27,526 nt of DNA from positions 81,377-108,902 of the forward strand of contig JADHZB010001590.1 in the NCBI GenBank assembly GCA_015657535.1. Direction: 5' to 3'. The stretch is from Nephromyces sp. MM_2019 (taxonomy: Eukaryota > Apicomplexa > Aconoidasida > Nephromycida). The notes under the pieces were generated by a model. It was not told the origin of the DNA. It saw nothing but the letters and a program-made list of their open reading frames with translations, and did not search any database. This document shows, one piece after another, positions 12,487 to 22,434 of this stretch. Position 1 is the first letter of the stretch; each line of letters begins with the position of its first letter. Position numbers and translations under genes: made by a program.

Positions 12487-15029
12487 ATGGCGGTGAAATA
12501 CGTTATTTACGCGTTGCTTGCGTTCATAGCAATAGCAAGCGCGCACACTGATGCAGCCAGAGCTCAGCTTGATCATTGTGCAGGTACTGGCTTACTTGCA
12601 AGCAAATATGGGGCAGGATGTTAATATGGTTTGTGGAGTGCAAACTGCAACTCACATCGATGCTCACGTTCCGTCATTGAATCGAGTATGTTTTCAGGGT
12701 CTTCGGAATTTGTGGCGTTAGTTAGAGAGTTGAGAGAGAATGAAGCTTGTGTAACCAGCGGATACTTGAGTGCCTTGGTCTAGAAGCTGCCGTGTCCCCA
12801 GCAGCCTCTAGTATTGAGGATTTTATGCATAAAAAGGTCCTAGTAACACCAAACTATCACACAAAGTGCAAGATTAATTTAATGCATCAGTTTTGTTGTC
12901 TATGATATATGTCTCCATTGAACTCAAATTGATAAGCCGTAAAATTGCAAGCTGCGATATTTAGGAGTACTTATGCTTGCTCGTATTTCCATAGCTAGCG
13001 TATAGATGATACTAAGATTCATGGCATTTGAGTGGTGTGTAACAATCTGTTACATGGGGCGAGCGGAGAATGAGTTTAAAGCATGTCTTTACTCGGTAGA
13101 AGCAATTGAGTTGTTAGTATTTCAGCGAGCTTCTGCATGATAGTTGCACAGGATAGGGAGCTGGTAGAGGCATGCATAAATGCGTTTTTTTAGTGTTATT
13201 TGTAGTGTATGCTAGGTAGATAAGAAGTTAGGGCTGCTCATGAAATCTGGATGAAGACATCTGTGGGGTGGTGTAACTGCTCGAGTGATTCGGAATGCTG
13301 CAGGCTTGTGTAACCTTATTAAAAATATCAAGGGCACCCAGCTGTGCGATGATAATATTGTGATATTTACATAATTTTTTTTGTAGGGTGTCGTATGGAG
13401 AAAAGTTATCCCCCAGCAGCCAGATTTTTACGCATGCTTTCTCGAATGTGACTGAGGATGCATGTTGTGAGGAAGTGGTTTTTAGTGAGGCATTCGCTAC
13501 CTTCCTCAGCATCATAAGCTCTGCGGTGAACACACGACAGTCAGATGCAAGTCCTTCGGTGTTTACACGGACGTAAGATGTGGAGACTACCAAATTCAAG
13601 GTAAAAGTTGTAGCCTCAAGCCTGTCTTATCAAATATGTTGTCTTCAGTTATATTTGACGTTTGATTGAGATATCAGGCCACCTTAGTTTACAGTAAGGT
13701 GACAGCATTGGATCTGAGTTTAACTGCTTATGTTAAGGATGAAATGCTTAAAGCAGTCGATAACTATTTGGATTTCGGTTGTAAAAATTTGGTATCCAAT
13801 TTTCGTCTTGAGGCTATTGAGTATTATTTTTCTGTGGAGGCATGCTATACTAAAGGAGGTAGTGAAATACTACCTACCACAGAGCCTACATCGGAAGAAT
13901 CAGGGACTAAACCGGAAGAATCCACGGGAGGAACGGAACCAATAAATCAGACTAAGCGGCTGTTGCGGTCTACGAATGATCCACCTAGGCCTGTCGTCAC
14001 TGCCATTGAAGTTATTATACTCGCTTTTGAGCCTAGTGTTGTCTTGGGTTCGGACATGAAGGAAATGTCTGATAATCATGTGTTTTATGTTGGCAAGGTA
14101 GATCATGATCTTAGGAGTGATGGGAGATACGTCTGTCAGAGCGTGGCATTTGAAGATTCAGAAGTTACACGCTTACCCCTTGTAGTTACGTCGGTGTCTA
14201 TGAAGGCTATTGGAGATTCTGCAGCTTCTGAGAATGTAGAGTTATTAGCTCACACAGGATGGATTGACGAGAAGTCTGAGCATGGATTCACGGTGAGTAT
14301 TGACATTTTGTGCGCTACGGCAGAGTTAAAAACCAGTGATTTTAGGTTTGCTATTAAACTGATAAGTTTATTGAAGTGCGGTATATTGATTTTTGGGAAA
14401 GATGTTTGACTTTTAGGCACCAATGAGTAAGCTTAGAAGAAGTGAATTCTTGCAATTTAACTTGTATATTTTACGCTGCATTGCTCATCTGAAGTCTGGT
14501 TTGTTATTGTGTGGTTATGAGCAGTATTGCGTGTCCCGTCCAGAAGGAAACAGTGAAGTGTTTCCGACGGATGCAGCATTCAGCTTAAGTTATATGGCGC
14601 TTGAAGAATGGTCTTGCGTAACTCTAGAGCTTCAGAGGTGAGTGGGTAGCACCGTTTAGTGTTTGAGCGTAGTTTCAAGTGGTACTAATGTGGCAGGATT
14701 TTTTGTTTTTAGAGTGATAGAGAAGCTCTAGCTGGCAGATTGCTGTTAAATTTATGACTAAATCGCTGCAGTGGCTTACTGTGATGGTCTGAGTTAGGAA
14801 TAAAATAAAGAATCACGATACTCTGATAAGCTGGCAAGAATAAATTGTAGGAAGTGGTGAGCAATGTTCGATTGGTTGGCTGATTTTAAACCAACATGAA
14901 TCTTGAAATCTTGTATGAACAGTCCTAGGAACGAAATCCAAGTCATTTTCAGTATGCCTGGATTAGCAGGTGCTATGAAAAGTGACTATGCTGATCGATG
15001 GACAGAAGTGGTTCAGGCGGCTCTCGGAA
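12487..15029 (+). CDS. SAG-like surface protein gene A (multi-exon)
   Basis: Exon 12487-12583 encodes a signal peptide: MAVKYVIYALLAFIAIASA, then HTDAARAQLDHCAG, donor gtactg. Exons 13387-13572, 13695-14292, 14417-14637 and 14953-15029 are flanked by good GT-AG sites and join in matching phases (2/2, 0/0, 2/2). They contain a cysteine-rich segment (NVTEDACCEEVVFSEAFATF), a Thr/Glu-rich linker at about 13,876-13,940 followed by KRLLRS, several further cysteines, and YADRWTEVVQAALG near the end. The 13,666-14,409 frame is the longest in the window. Inference: the order resembles the SAG/TA4 antigens of coccidia, secreted and tethered to the parasite surface. Uncertain: the second exon. A piece from 12,698 (SSEFVALVRELRENEAC) runs into a stop at 12,781, while a shifted frame continues EAAVSPAASSIEDFMHKK, so either another exon arrangement or a frameshift applies. 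The C-terminal anchor exon is not identified. It could share the transmembrane exon at 17,141. Confidence 0.48.
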
Positions 15030-15810
15030 GTAAGCTAAAGTAAATTAGCTATAAGGAAGATTGAATCTGGCTTATTGACTTGTACCACCGTCATAATCTA
15101 GGCTCTTGGAGTGTGGTGGAAATTATTTTCTTGTGTGTGTGTGTGTTCAGTACTCAAAATAGGAGTAGGATAGCTTTGGTGTACCATATCCCTGCGATCT
15201 GTAGCTATAGCATGTATGCGAAGTGTTCATGCCCTGAATACCGCAATAGAAGTAAATCATTGCATTTCATTCTTGAACTAATTTGTTCAATATAAAAGGA
15301 GTATATCAACTGATAATGAACATATCTGAGGAATATATTTGAGGATAATACTCTAGAAAAAAGTAATAGTGCATTCACGCGGGAGAGTCAATGTGTACCA
15401 TGTCTAGTATCTCAAAGTGTGGGGATTAGTCTTGGCACTATTATAATGGTGTAGCACACTATAATCGAAGTTTTTAGATGTATTCTGCATTAAGCAGCCT
15501 GAACATTAAGTATATCTATTTGAATAGCAGAAAACGCTCTGAAAATATTTCGCTTGCAGCGACCGACGATCACTAGTTGAAGGTAACCTACTCAGGTGAC
15601 AGAGTCCGGAGCAGTTATGCAATTTTCCTTTAACTTGATTCTGCCGAGGTATGTCACAATGATTTTTAGGGTATCGATAATCTCGTGTAGGTTTATGTGG
15701 CACGTGCTGACGTATAAGGTGTAGATTATCAGGCTTATTTTAGAGTCGGTCTTTAGATAACTTCTCAGTTTTCCAGAGAGATGGTTACGTTAATATATCC
15801 TTGGTGATTC

Positions 15811-17291
15811 ATGAATAAATACACAGATCAAGTACTGTTTAGTTATGCTGTCTCTAATGACAGAGTTACTGAGATTAGTCAGCTTCTCAATATGTATATT
15901 GTGCTAAGATCGGAAAGTAACCAAACAACTTTACAAGCTGAAGAAGATATTGCAATTGCCTCAATGCAAGCCCTTGAAAGTATTTTTACAACAGATGATA
16001 CTACGAGAGGGTCTACATTTAGTGAATTATTACCCTAGGAAGTTGCTGAGGAATCCACCGCTATGCAAAACTACCTCTGCGTATATACGGATGGCAGCAC
16101 GTTAAGCAGCTAAGCTGGTGGGCACAATGCTTTTTATTGCGCGATTGAAAATTCGTTGTGTCTCGGTAGCTTGCTCGGTACTGTACATACCAAATGAGAA
16201 CTATGACATTACGCCTGGAGTATATATCGAGTAATAGAAATGCGGATAATTCGTAGAGGGAATTTTAGACTTGATTGTTTGACAAATTTACAGAAATCTT
16301 CATCTCAGACATTTACGGATTTATTAATAAAGCGCTTTAACTTTACCTGCTTTTAGCTGCTTTCAGTCCGCAAACCAGAATAGTCAAGATTTCAATGATA
16401 TTGACATCATCAAGCCCTTCTCGGAACGCCCACCTGTAGACCCGATCGATAGATCTTCAAGCACAACAACCACGACATCCTCGAGCACTACAGCCTAAAC
16501 AAAGACTAATTCCGCCAATGCATCCACCGATAATACCACCAGGAGCACTGAGAGTACCACCAGCACTGACACCTCGGAAGTTGTTAATGTGGATGCTTCT
16601 GGGGGTACCGGAAATGTGGTGCGCCGTTTAAGATGTTTGATTATGAAGTGGCTAAAAATCCCTGTAGGTTAGATTCTGGTTATACGTGGCAAGCGGCACC
16701 GTTTAATGTTAGTATGTATAGGGAATGACAATATGTTTGAAGCCCGGGGCAATGTGCTTCTAGTTCTTGCAGTGATTCTCTTGGTTCGATGGAGATTGTA
16801 AACACTCCAAGTGAAGTGATTGCTGTTGGTGCGGGAGATATGTGTGTAGCAAATTCTGCAATGCTCCTGCAATTAAGTGCCATGTTCTGGATCCAGCAAC
16901 ACGGATGAGTCTTTTATTGTAGATATTTCATATTGTATATATTTTCTGTTTTTCAGAAATTGTGTGTTGTATAGCGTGTACTGGTTGAATCGAGGTTTTT
17001 TATGTTCCTGCTCTGTGAGTGGATTTGTCAAAGTGCGATGCGATAGCTTCCGTTACGTTGAAAACATCTATTTTGGCATATTCGGAATCCTCTGGCGTTG
17101 CTTAACTGAACCTTCACCTTCTTATAGAGCTTTATTCCAGTCTCGAGGATGAAAGATCAGTTGACCTTTCCGGTGGCGCAATAGCTGTGACCGTCATTGT
17201 TGTCACTATTATTGTGATTGTAATAGCAGCGGCTTTGTACTTTTTCGTGCTTGGTAGGAGCATGGGTAATAAGGCTTCAGTAGCTGCTTAG
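15811..17291 (+). CDS. SAG-like unit B ending in a transmembrane exon (possibly broken)
   Basis: Three supported parts. (1) 15,811-16,038 open frame with AEEDIAIASMQALESIF. (2) A frame opening at acceptor gctgctttcag (exon from 16,367) carries a Ser/Thr-rich stalk, one TAA at 16,496, and then VVRRLRCLIMKWLKIP up to a possible donor gtaggt at 16,664. The RRL plus hydrophobic strand matches the end of the SAG fold as in gene A. (3) Last exon 17,141-17,291: SLEDERSVDLSGG, a 25-residue hydrophobic helix (AIAVTVIVVTIIVIVIAAAL and on), a short tail GRSMGNKASVAA, and TAG. The middle (16,664-17,140) could not be joined with confidence. A 69-nt segment 16,435-16,503 has intron borders (gtagac...aaag) and would remove the TAA without changing frame. 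Otherwise this is a pseudogene. Gene A and B may also be one two-domain gene. Confidence 0.38.
17141..17291 (+). other. Transmembrane anchor exon
   Basis: The acceptor is tttattccag|T, phase 2. The exon encodes an acidic juxtamembrane stretch (LEDERSVDLSGG), about 25 consecutive hydrophobic residues rich in Ile/Val, and a 15-residue cytoplasmic tail ending in TAG at 17,289. A type I membrane protein end, not a GPI signal, because a polar tail follows the hydrophobic run. The upstream partner exon is unknown (see unit B). Confidence 0.6.
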
Positions 17292-18420
17292 GCATCGAGT
17301 TATGGGTGTTACTTGAAATCGGAATAGCCTGAAGTTTGCTCAAGGTATGCATGATTAATGTTTATGCAATTTGCATGGTTGAGGCCAAAAACAGTACGAT
17401 GACTTGCGGAACATGTATTTTCATGGTTAAATTTGAGGCAAGGTATTAGGTGCTTATTAAGCAATATAGCTGACTTACTTTTGGGCCCCAAGTGCGCTTT
17501 AGCTATGGCTGATACGTAATAAAGGTATGCGATATGCACGTGAATGAGCTAAGTAATAATTTATTGCTTGATATTTAGCTGCTTCTCTCGCTTGCTTGTT
17601 TGTGATGGGTCTACCTGGAATATTTTTGCTTCCCGCATAAAATTGCGATTATTAGCAAGAACTGTTTCTTGTGATTGCCTACGGTTCATTATTAGCCCTT
17701 AGTTGAATGCTTATTGGGATGCATTCAAGAAGATTGACAAGTGCATGATAATTGGTAGCTCTTTGACAGTTGATCATTGGCTTCATATTTATATCACTTA
17801 GTAGGCTTTCATAGTTCTCCGGCTATGCAGGAAGTACATCAAAAGTTGTAGCCCCTGGTATGTTGATGCTGATTCGTGTGTGTTTTTTTGTGAAAGATTA
17901 GTCGCCTTGCCGTCTAGTTTTAATGAGAGTCGTGTGAAGTACGATCTTGTACTTTGTTTTGTATTTCAGCTGCGCATGCCGCAAAGTGCATGAATCTTGG
18001 TAGAAAGCAAATTTTCGTTGCTATTGTAATGATTGGTTTGTGTTCTTGATCCATACTTATTGGATGGAATAAAGGTTTTTTGTGCCATACTTAAGATGCG
18101 ATATATTTGTTATTCTTAAGTTTCGCAGTAGATAAATTTAATAAGTATGTGCAAAAGAAAGATATTTATGGGAAGATTTTGCTGTTGTTCAATAGCTGCA
18201 TTCCCTTGCGTTTCTTGTGTTCATTATTTTTGTAACAGTGTCTTCGTTGTGAGCTGAAAACCAGAAAAGTTGACAAACGATATATCGAGGTTAAGACAAT
18301 ATCCTTCAATAGTGTGAGTTTGGGGCAGTACTTGTCCGTTGTTATTTATGTGTGTGTCTGCAAGTTGATGGTTAATCTAGAGATCAAGATAGTGCGGGAT
18401 AAACTTGCTTCTAAAAGTGT
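17292..18420. other. Spacer between antigen-like units B and C
   Basis: No long frame. A short piece after acceptor tttgtatttcag at about 17,969 reads AAHAAKCMNLGRKQIFVAIV and might be an N-terminal exon of unit C, but no donor or start was found to support it. Confidence 0.3.
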
Positions 18421-19327
18421 GTATATATCGCGCTGTTCAGTTGGAAGTCTTCTTTGTACGATAAAGATGCAAGCTTTGCTGCGATGCATACTGATCGTAC
18501 AGAAGATGGTATAGATAAGCATAAAAGCCTTTGGAGGTGATCGGTACGAAATCATTGATTCTACTAGTTTAGGTGGAAAGCTAGTCCATGAGGTTTCTGA
18601 AGTTGTTGCTACGTGGTACCGGAGTATTGGAAATCCTAAACTATGTCGAGTGGTGTACCACAATGATGCTTGAAGTATTTAGCGGTGCACGATGATATTT
18701 TACGGTTAAATAGTGCAGGGAGCACGTTGGGTTTCACTCTGGGGGGCACTTGGAAGCTTAGGGTGGTTATCGAGGATGACGGCGAGATTTTAATCCGTAC
18801 GGTAGATAAATTTTCTCCTTCCGGCTGCTGGATGTCGCATGTGCGACGGCTGTATCAGGTTGCAGCAACGATAATGATTTTTGAGACGCATGTTGACATG
18901 CTACCGCCGTAGTTTAGCCGCTGCTTTGTGACTCGTGGGGTTCCTCACCCTATACCATAGATATTCCGTTATGGTAGGCGAGACCTTAGTGTCTTCTCGA
19001 TTGGATTCAAGATGTTGAAGCTGGAGTTGCGGTATGTGTAGGTATTGGCAATATTGCGGTTGTGTAGCATTCAGCGAGGAGGGTAGAAGTGTCCGTGGAC
19101 GGGATGCCGACACTTCTGTAGAGCTACGCGCTTAGTATGGTGGAAGTAGGGAGATGGTTTTTATTTCCTCAGTGTTTCTGAAGCAATTGGTCTTGCCGGA
19201 TTCAGGGGCATACGTTACTGGGGTACCGACTGTGACGGATGGTGATCCGCCTTTACGTCGTCGAGCAGCCTTGGTGGAACTGGTGGGTTATAGGCAGTCA
19301 AGCCGTGGTAATGCAGATTTCATATGA
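18421..19327 (+). pseudogene. SAG-like unit C, frame-broken
   Basis: Four successive coding-like segments in changing frames. 18,421-18,508 reads VYIALFSWKSSLYDKDASFA and on. 18,528-18,670 reads FGGDRYEIIDSTSLGGKLVH, then EVSEVVATWYRSIGNPKLCR. 18,674-18,909 includes GFTLGGTWKLRVVIEDDGE and ends HVRRLYQVAATIMIFETHV. 19,173-19,324, after acceptor atttcctcag, reads FLKQLVLPDSGAYVTGVPTV and PPLRRRAALVELVGY. The motif order (acidic-aromatic strand, cysteine, RRL followed by a hydrophobic strand) repeats that of units A and B. The first change of frame equals a 19-nt GT-AG segment (18,509-18,527), the second is a stop at 18,671. Either decay of a family member or several undetected small introns. 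Confidence 0.35.
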
Positions 19328-19524
19328 TTTTGTGCTAGCAATGCTTGGTTAATGGATTGTGTAGAGCTTTTCTGAGTGCTGAAGACAGAGCATTAAGTAC
19401 GATACCGCAATGGCTTGCAAGGTTTAAATCAAGTGTGATTATGATTCAGCGCCCCTTCAGGCTGATGTGCTGCAGAGCTATCTCTGCACTAGTATTCCTA
19501 ATAAGCTCACTCCGCTGCTGGGTA

Positions 19525-19983
19525 TTACTCAGTGGTGATGGATATGCTGCGTATAGCTCGTGATATGTATTGAGGACAGTAGGTCGTCTGCTCTTTGTTC
19601 CGATGCATATGCTTCCGGCCTTTGAGGCACATATCCCTCCTATAGCTGCGGACTAGGCTTAACCTTTCCGTTGAAGAATCTTGGGCGCTCATGCTAACCA
19701 TGTTGATGTTACAATACTGTGAGTTGTATGCACTCTCGTTACCGCAACGCACTATAGTTTGTACCGTGATTGATGCCTGCTCAATGGTATGGCAACATCC
19801 AGTAGTACCTAGGATATAAACTGGGTTGAACTTCTCAAGTTCTTTGGATGAAGTTACAAAGCTAGCGGGTGTTATACTCAAAGTATACGAGTAAATATGG
19901 TACGAAATTCTAATCATATTAATCTTTCTTGCTAGTTGGAGGTTAATCACTATCTCTAGCTCGACTGTCATGATGTATGGCAT
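19525..19983 (-). CDS. Unidentified 152-codon open frame
   Basis: Read right to left, an ATG frame of 152 codons includes SSKELEKFNPVYILGTTGCC and ASITVQTIVRCGNESAYNSQ. It lies just downstream of the antigen-like pieces of unit D on the same strand and has several cysteines, so it could be another exon of that unit. No signal peptide or membrane segment. On the + strand the same place offers a competing short frame (IKCDYDSAPLQADVLQSYLC, about 19,430-19,530). Could be chance. Confidence 0.22.
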   Translation of the reverse strand: MPYIMTVELEIVINLQLARKINMIRISYHIYSYTLSITPASFVTSSKELEKFNPVYILGTTGCCHTIEQASITVQTIVRCGNESAYNSQYCNINMVSMSAQDSSTERLSLVRSYRRDMCLKGRKHMHRNKEQTTYCPQYISRAIRSISITTE

Positions 19984-20049
19984 AGAGGCGAGATACTTTA
20001 TTCCACAAGTATAAACACGTGAATGGCTTACTCAAGTAGTTTTTATTGT

Positions 20050-20776
20050 TTAGTTGAGAAAACGCATATAGATGTTGAACAAAAGTATCAGCACGCTTCC
20101 AGATTTCATTTTAGTCCCATATGTTAAACAAGCCCAGATGGGTAGTGCAGAAGCACTTTTCGTTACAAGAACTTTACCCGTCCTATAGCTTGCTTTTTCT
20201 TTCCAGGTACTCCATTGTTTACTACCAGGTTGAGCGGATACAGATTGCCATAACCTGTATGATGAATATAACATGGATTTAGCACTTGGTGATAAGGAGT
20301 ATGAGTTTATCAGGCTTACTAGCATTCATCGTTAGTAAGCACTGACTCTACTTAGGTTCAGCCAGCCACGTTGTCTATCGACTAATGTGTGAAAATGATT
20401 CAACATCGATGAGACAGCAGCAATAAGCCGTGTTAGTGATATCGTCATTTTTTCAGAGCATCACTGTGCTTATTATTGTTACTAGGCTTATATAACTATA
20501 ACGTCTATCGTCTATGGTGAAGCACTTATTGCGGTTGTCCAATTCAGATAACCGCAAGTCTTACGCCTACTTAAATGTACTGTGGCTCGCAAGAATGAGT
20601 ATATATAATGGTACGAAGTTTTCTTGAAGTTTCCAGAGGGCAGCGATGGCTCGTATATTTGTGCTTCTGACTTCTTGCGGCAAATATGCCGCGGTGTGCT
20701 CCTTATATGGATGTCCAGCCGAACCGGGTTCATACATATTTTCGTGGTTTTTTACGCCCTCGTCTAGGCAGGACAA
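20050..20776 (-). CDS. SAG-like unit D, reverse strand (partial)
   Basis: Two pieces read on the - strand. 20,776-20,567 contains KEHTAAYLPQEVRSTNIRAI followed by AALWKLQENFVPLY, with the tryptophan/phenylalanine/proline-tyrosine spacing of the SAG core. 20,325-20,050 contains KQWSTWKEKASYRTGKVLVT and then ASALPIWACLTYGTKMKSGS, close to the A-L-x-C-L-T strand with a following Ser-Gly seen near the end of SAG proteins. No splice pair was fixed between them and no signal peptide was found to the right. If real it faces units A-C, pointing to an inverted duplication in the family. Confidence is low because the match is by motif only. Confidence 0.28.
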
Positions 20777-20882
20777 CGGAGAGGTCTGTGTGGGTTGGGC
20801 ATCTGTGATACTCCAGCCTTTTTAGGCCTTCTTACAGAGGCAGCTGTGCATACACACCGAATACTCACCTCTCTGGCGCAGT

Positions 20883-21206
20883 CTAGCTATGCTAGCTAGG
20901 AACTTTACGATAGCAAGCATACACTAGCTGTGTTAGCTAGGTCATCTGTGTTAGTGGACCTGGGTAAGGAAGTAGTCAGTGCAAGTTAGGCTAGCCTCCA
21001 GGATGGCTCTATAGGGACCCTAGCCTAAACCTAGCCTTGATGAACCCTATCATGTGTTGGCTTAGCATCAATATCTGAACCACCCAGGTGCTTAGCCCCT
21101 AACCTAGCTCAAGATGAAGAGTTTATCCTGGGTTATGCTATGCATTCTAGCTAGCGCTAGCTAGTGTCTAGTGACCTTGGGATGGTGAATTAACAGGCGC
21201 TATCTA
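20883..21206. repeat. CTAG-dense tract
   Basis: About fifteen CTAG tetramers in about 325 bp, many as CTAGCTAG or within CTAGCC/GGCTAG and CCTAGC, against roughly one expected by composition. Not a regular tandem repeat: spacings vary and both orientations of the flanks occur. No open frame longer than about 40 codons crosses it. Confidence 0.7.
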
Positions 21207-22054
21207 GCGTAGCGGAGTCAAACCCACTAAGCAAGTTATTAACTATGAAGTTGTCTTTACGGTCATATGTGGAGCTTGCAATGAAGGTTCTGGTAGACAG
21301 AAAAGCCATAACATCAGCTGGAAAGCATTCAAATTAGTGCATATCACTAAGAAGAGGTGCTGTATAGTCAATTAGAAAGAGGGATTCCATGAGCCTGTCC
21401 CAGTCTTCCGATATATACGCATAAACAGGTGCAATCAGTATATATCTAACGCAGCATAAATGCCGCTTCACAAGGGATTAATCACTTTTCTACTTCATCT
21501 AGTAGAGGCCATTTTTTCTGCTCAGAGATTTTTCGAAGAACAAAGCTATTTTGCTTGGATTCTGTAACACATGTGGCATGAGCGGAAAGCTAACTCCTCT
21601 AATCGTTGCATACCTTATGTACTAAATTTGGCGGCAAGAAATGCTATGAAATTTTTTTTTTGAAGCACCCCATAGCCTTCAACGATACAATTACGTTTTC
21701 CTCTTTTGCTTATCGAAAATTGTCGCAGTTTTCTGCCCAAAAAGACGGCACTCCGGTTAATTACACGCGGCGATGAAATAAAAAAGTGCAGCCTACCAAC
21801 CGCAACACATTTTTCTGCCCTGGAAATGATCCTTAATGAAGAAAAGAGAGGTGGAATAGCTGGCAAAAATAATGAGTAATGCTCCATGATGCAGATTTCC
21901 TGCATTCACGTGGTATAGTTTAGGTGGGAGAGGCGTCTAGATGGGATTAGCTTTATTCCTCCATTATATCGGCATGCCTTTAAGTACAGCAGCTGAGCGA
22001 CCATTGTATCCAGCAGCCAAACCTGTACCGCAGTATCGTTATATTATTTAACAG
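21207..22054. other. Region upstream of ALG14, weak frames only
   Basis: A - strand frame of 96 codons (21,905-21,615) and a + strand 36-codon ATG frame at about 21,936 (MGLALFLHYIGMPLSTAAER) are present. Neither is recognised. The latter ends at TAA just before the acceptor of the candidate exon at 22,055. Confidence 0.3.
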
Positions 22055-22133
22055 GTTCTGGATTTGTAAGGGGAAGATATGTGTGATTGCTTCCTCACCA
22101 ATATTACGCAATGATTTCACGAGTAGAAGCAAG
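22055..22133 (+). other. Candidate small exon upstream of ALG14
   Basis: The acceptor atattatttaacag at 22,054 and the strong donor AAG|gtaagc at 22,134 enclose an open frame (FWICKGKICVIASSPILR and on). It ends in phase 0, which does not fit the phase-1 acceptor at 22,357 before the ALG14 frame. It may be 5'-UTR sequence, an exon of another gene, or chance. Confidence 0.25.
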
Positions 22134-22434
22134 GTAAGCGTTTTATTTTATAAGGGATGCCTGGATATCAGAAACATCGGAAGATGTTCATATCCTCTTC
22201 AGGGATGACTCAGCAAGTACTTGGGGCATTAAATGAGGGTCTTTGAAACAAGTTTACTTGCATATACGGGAGGCGACCCTTAATCTAAAAGAGCTACGCC
22301 CCAAATTAATATTCAAGTCACGTCGCAACTGATGGGACCACCAGTAATAACAAACAGATTTAGAATGTATACCTGTGAAAAATTGGCTGAAAGAGCAGAT
22401 ATATGAAATAACTTCGGATATCTATTCTGAGAAT

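Noticed and set aside
13228..13599. 123-codon frame on the minus strand
   Set aside because: Lies opposite the phase-consistent, acceptor- and donor-flanked exon 13,387-13,572 of gene A. It has no motif and is taken as its shadow.
20990..21080. Telomere-like repeats (CCTAGCC, CCTAAACC)
   Set aside because: Irregular, not tandem, and embedded in a general CTAG-rich tract with genes on both sides.
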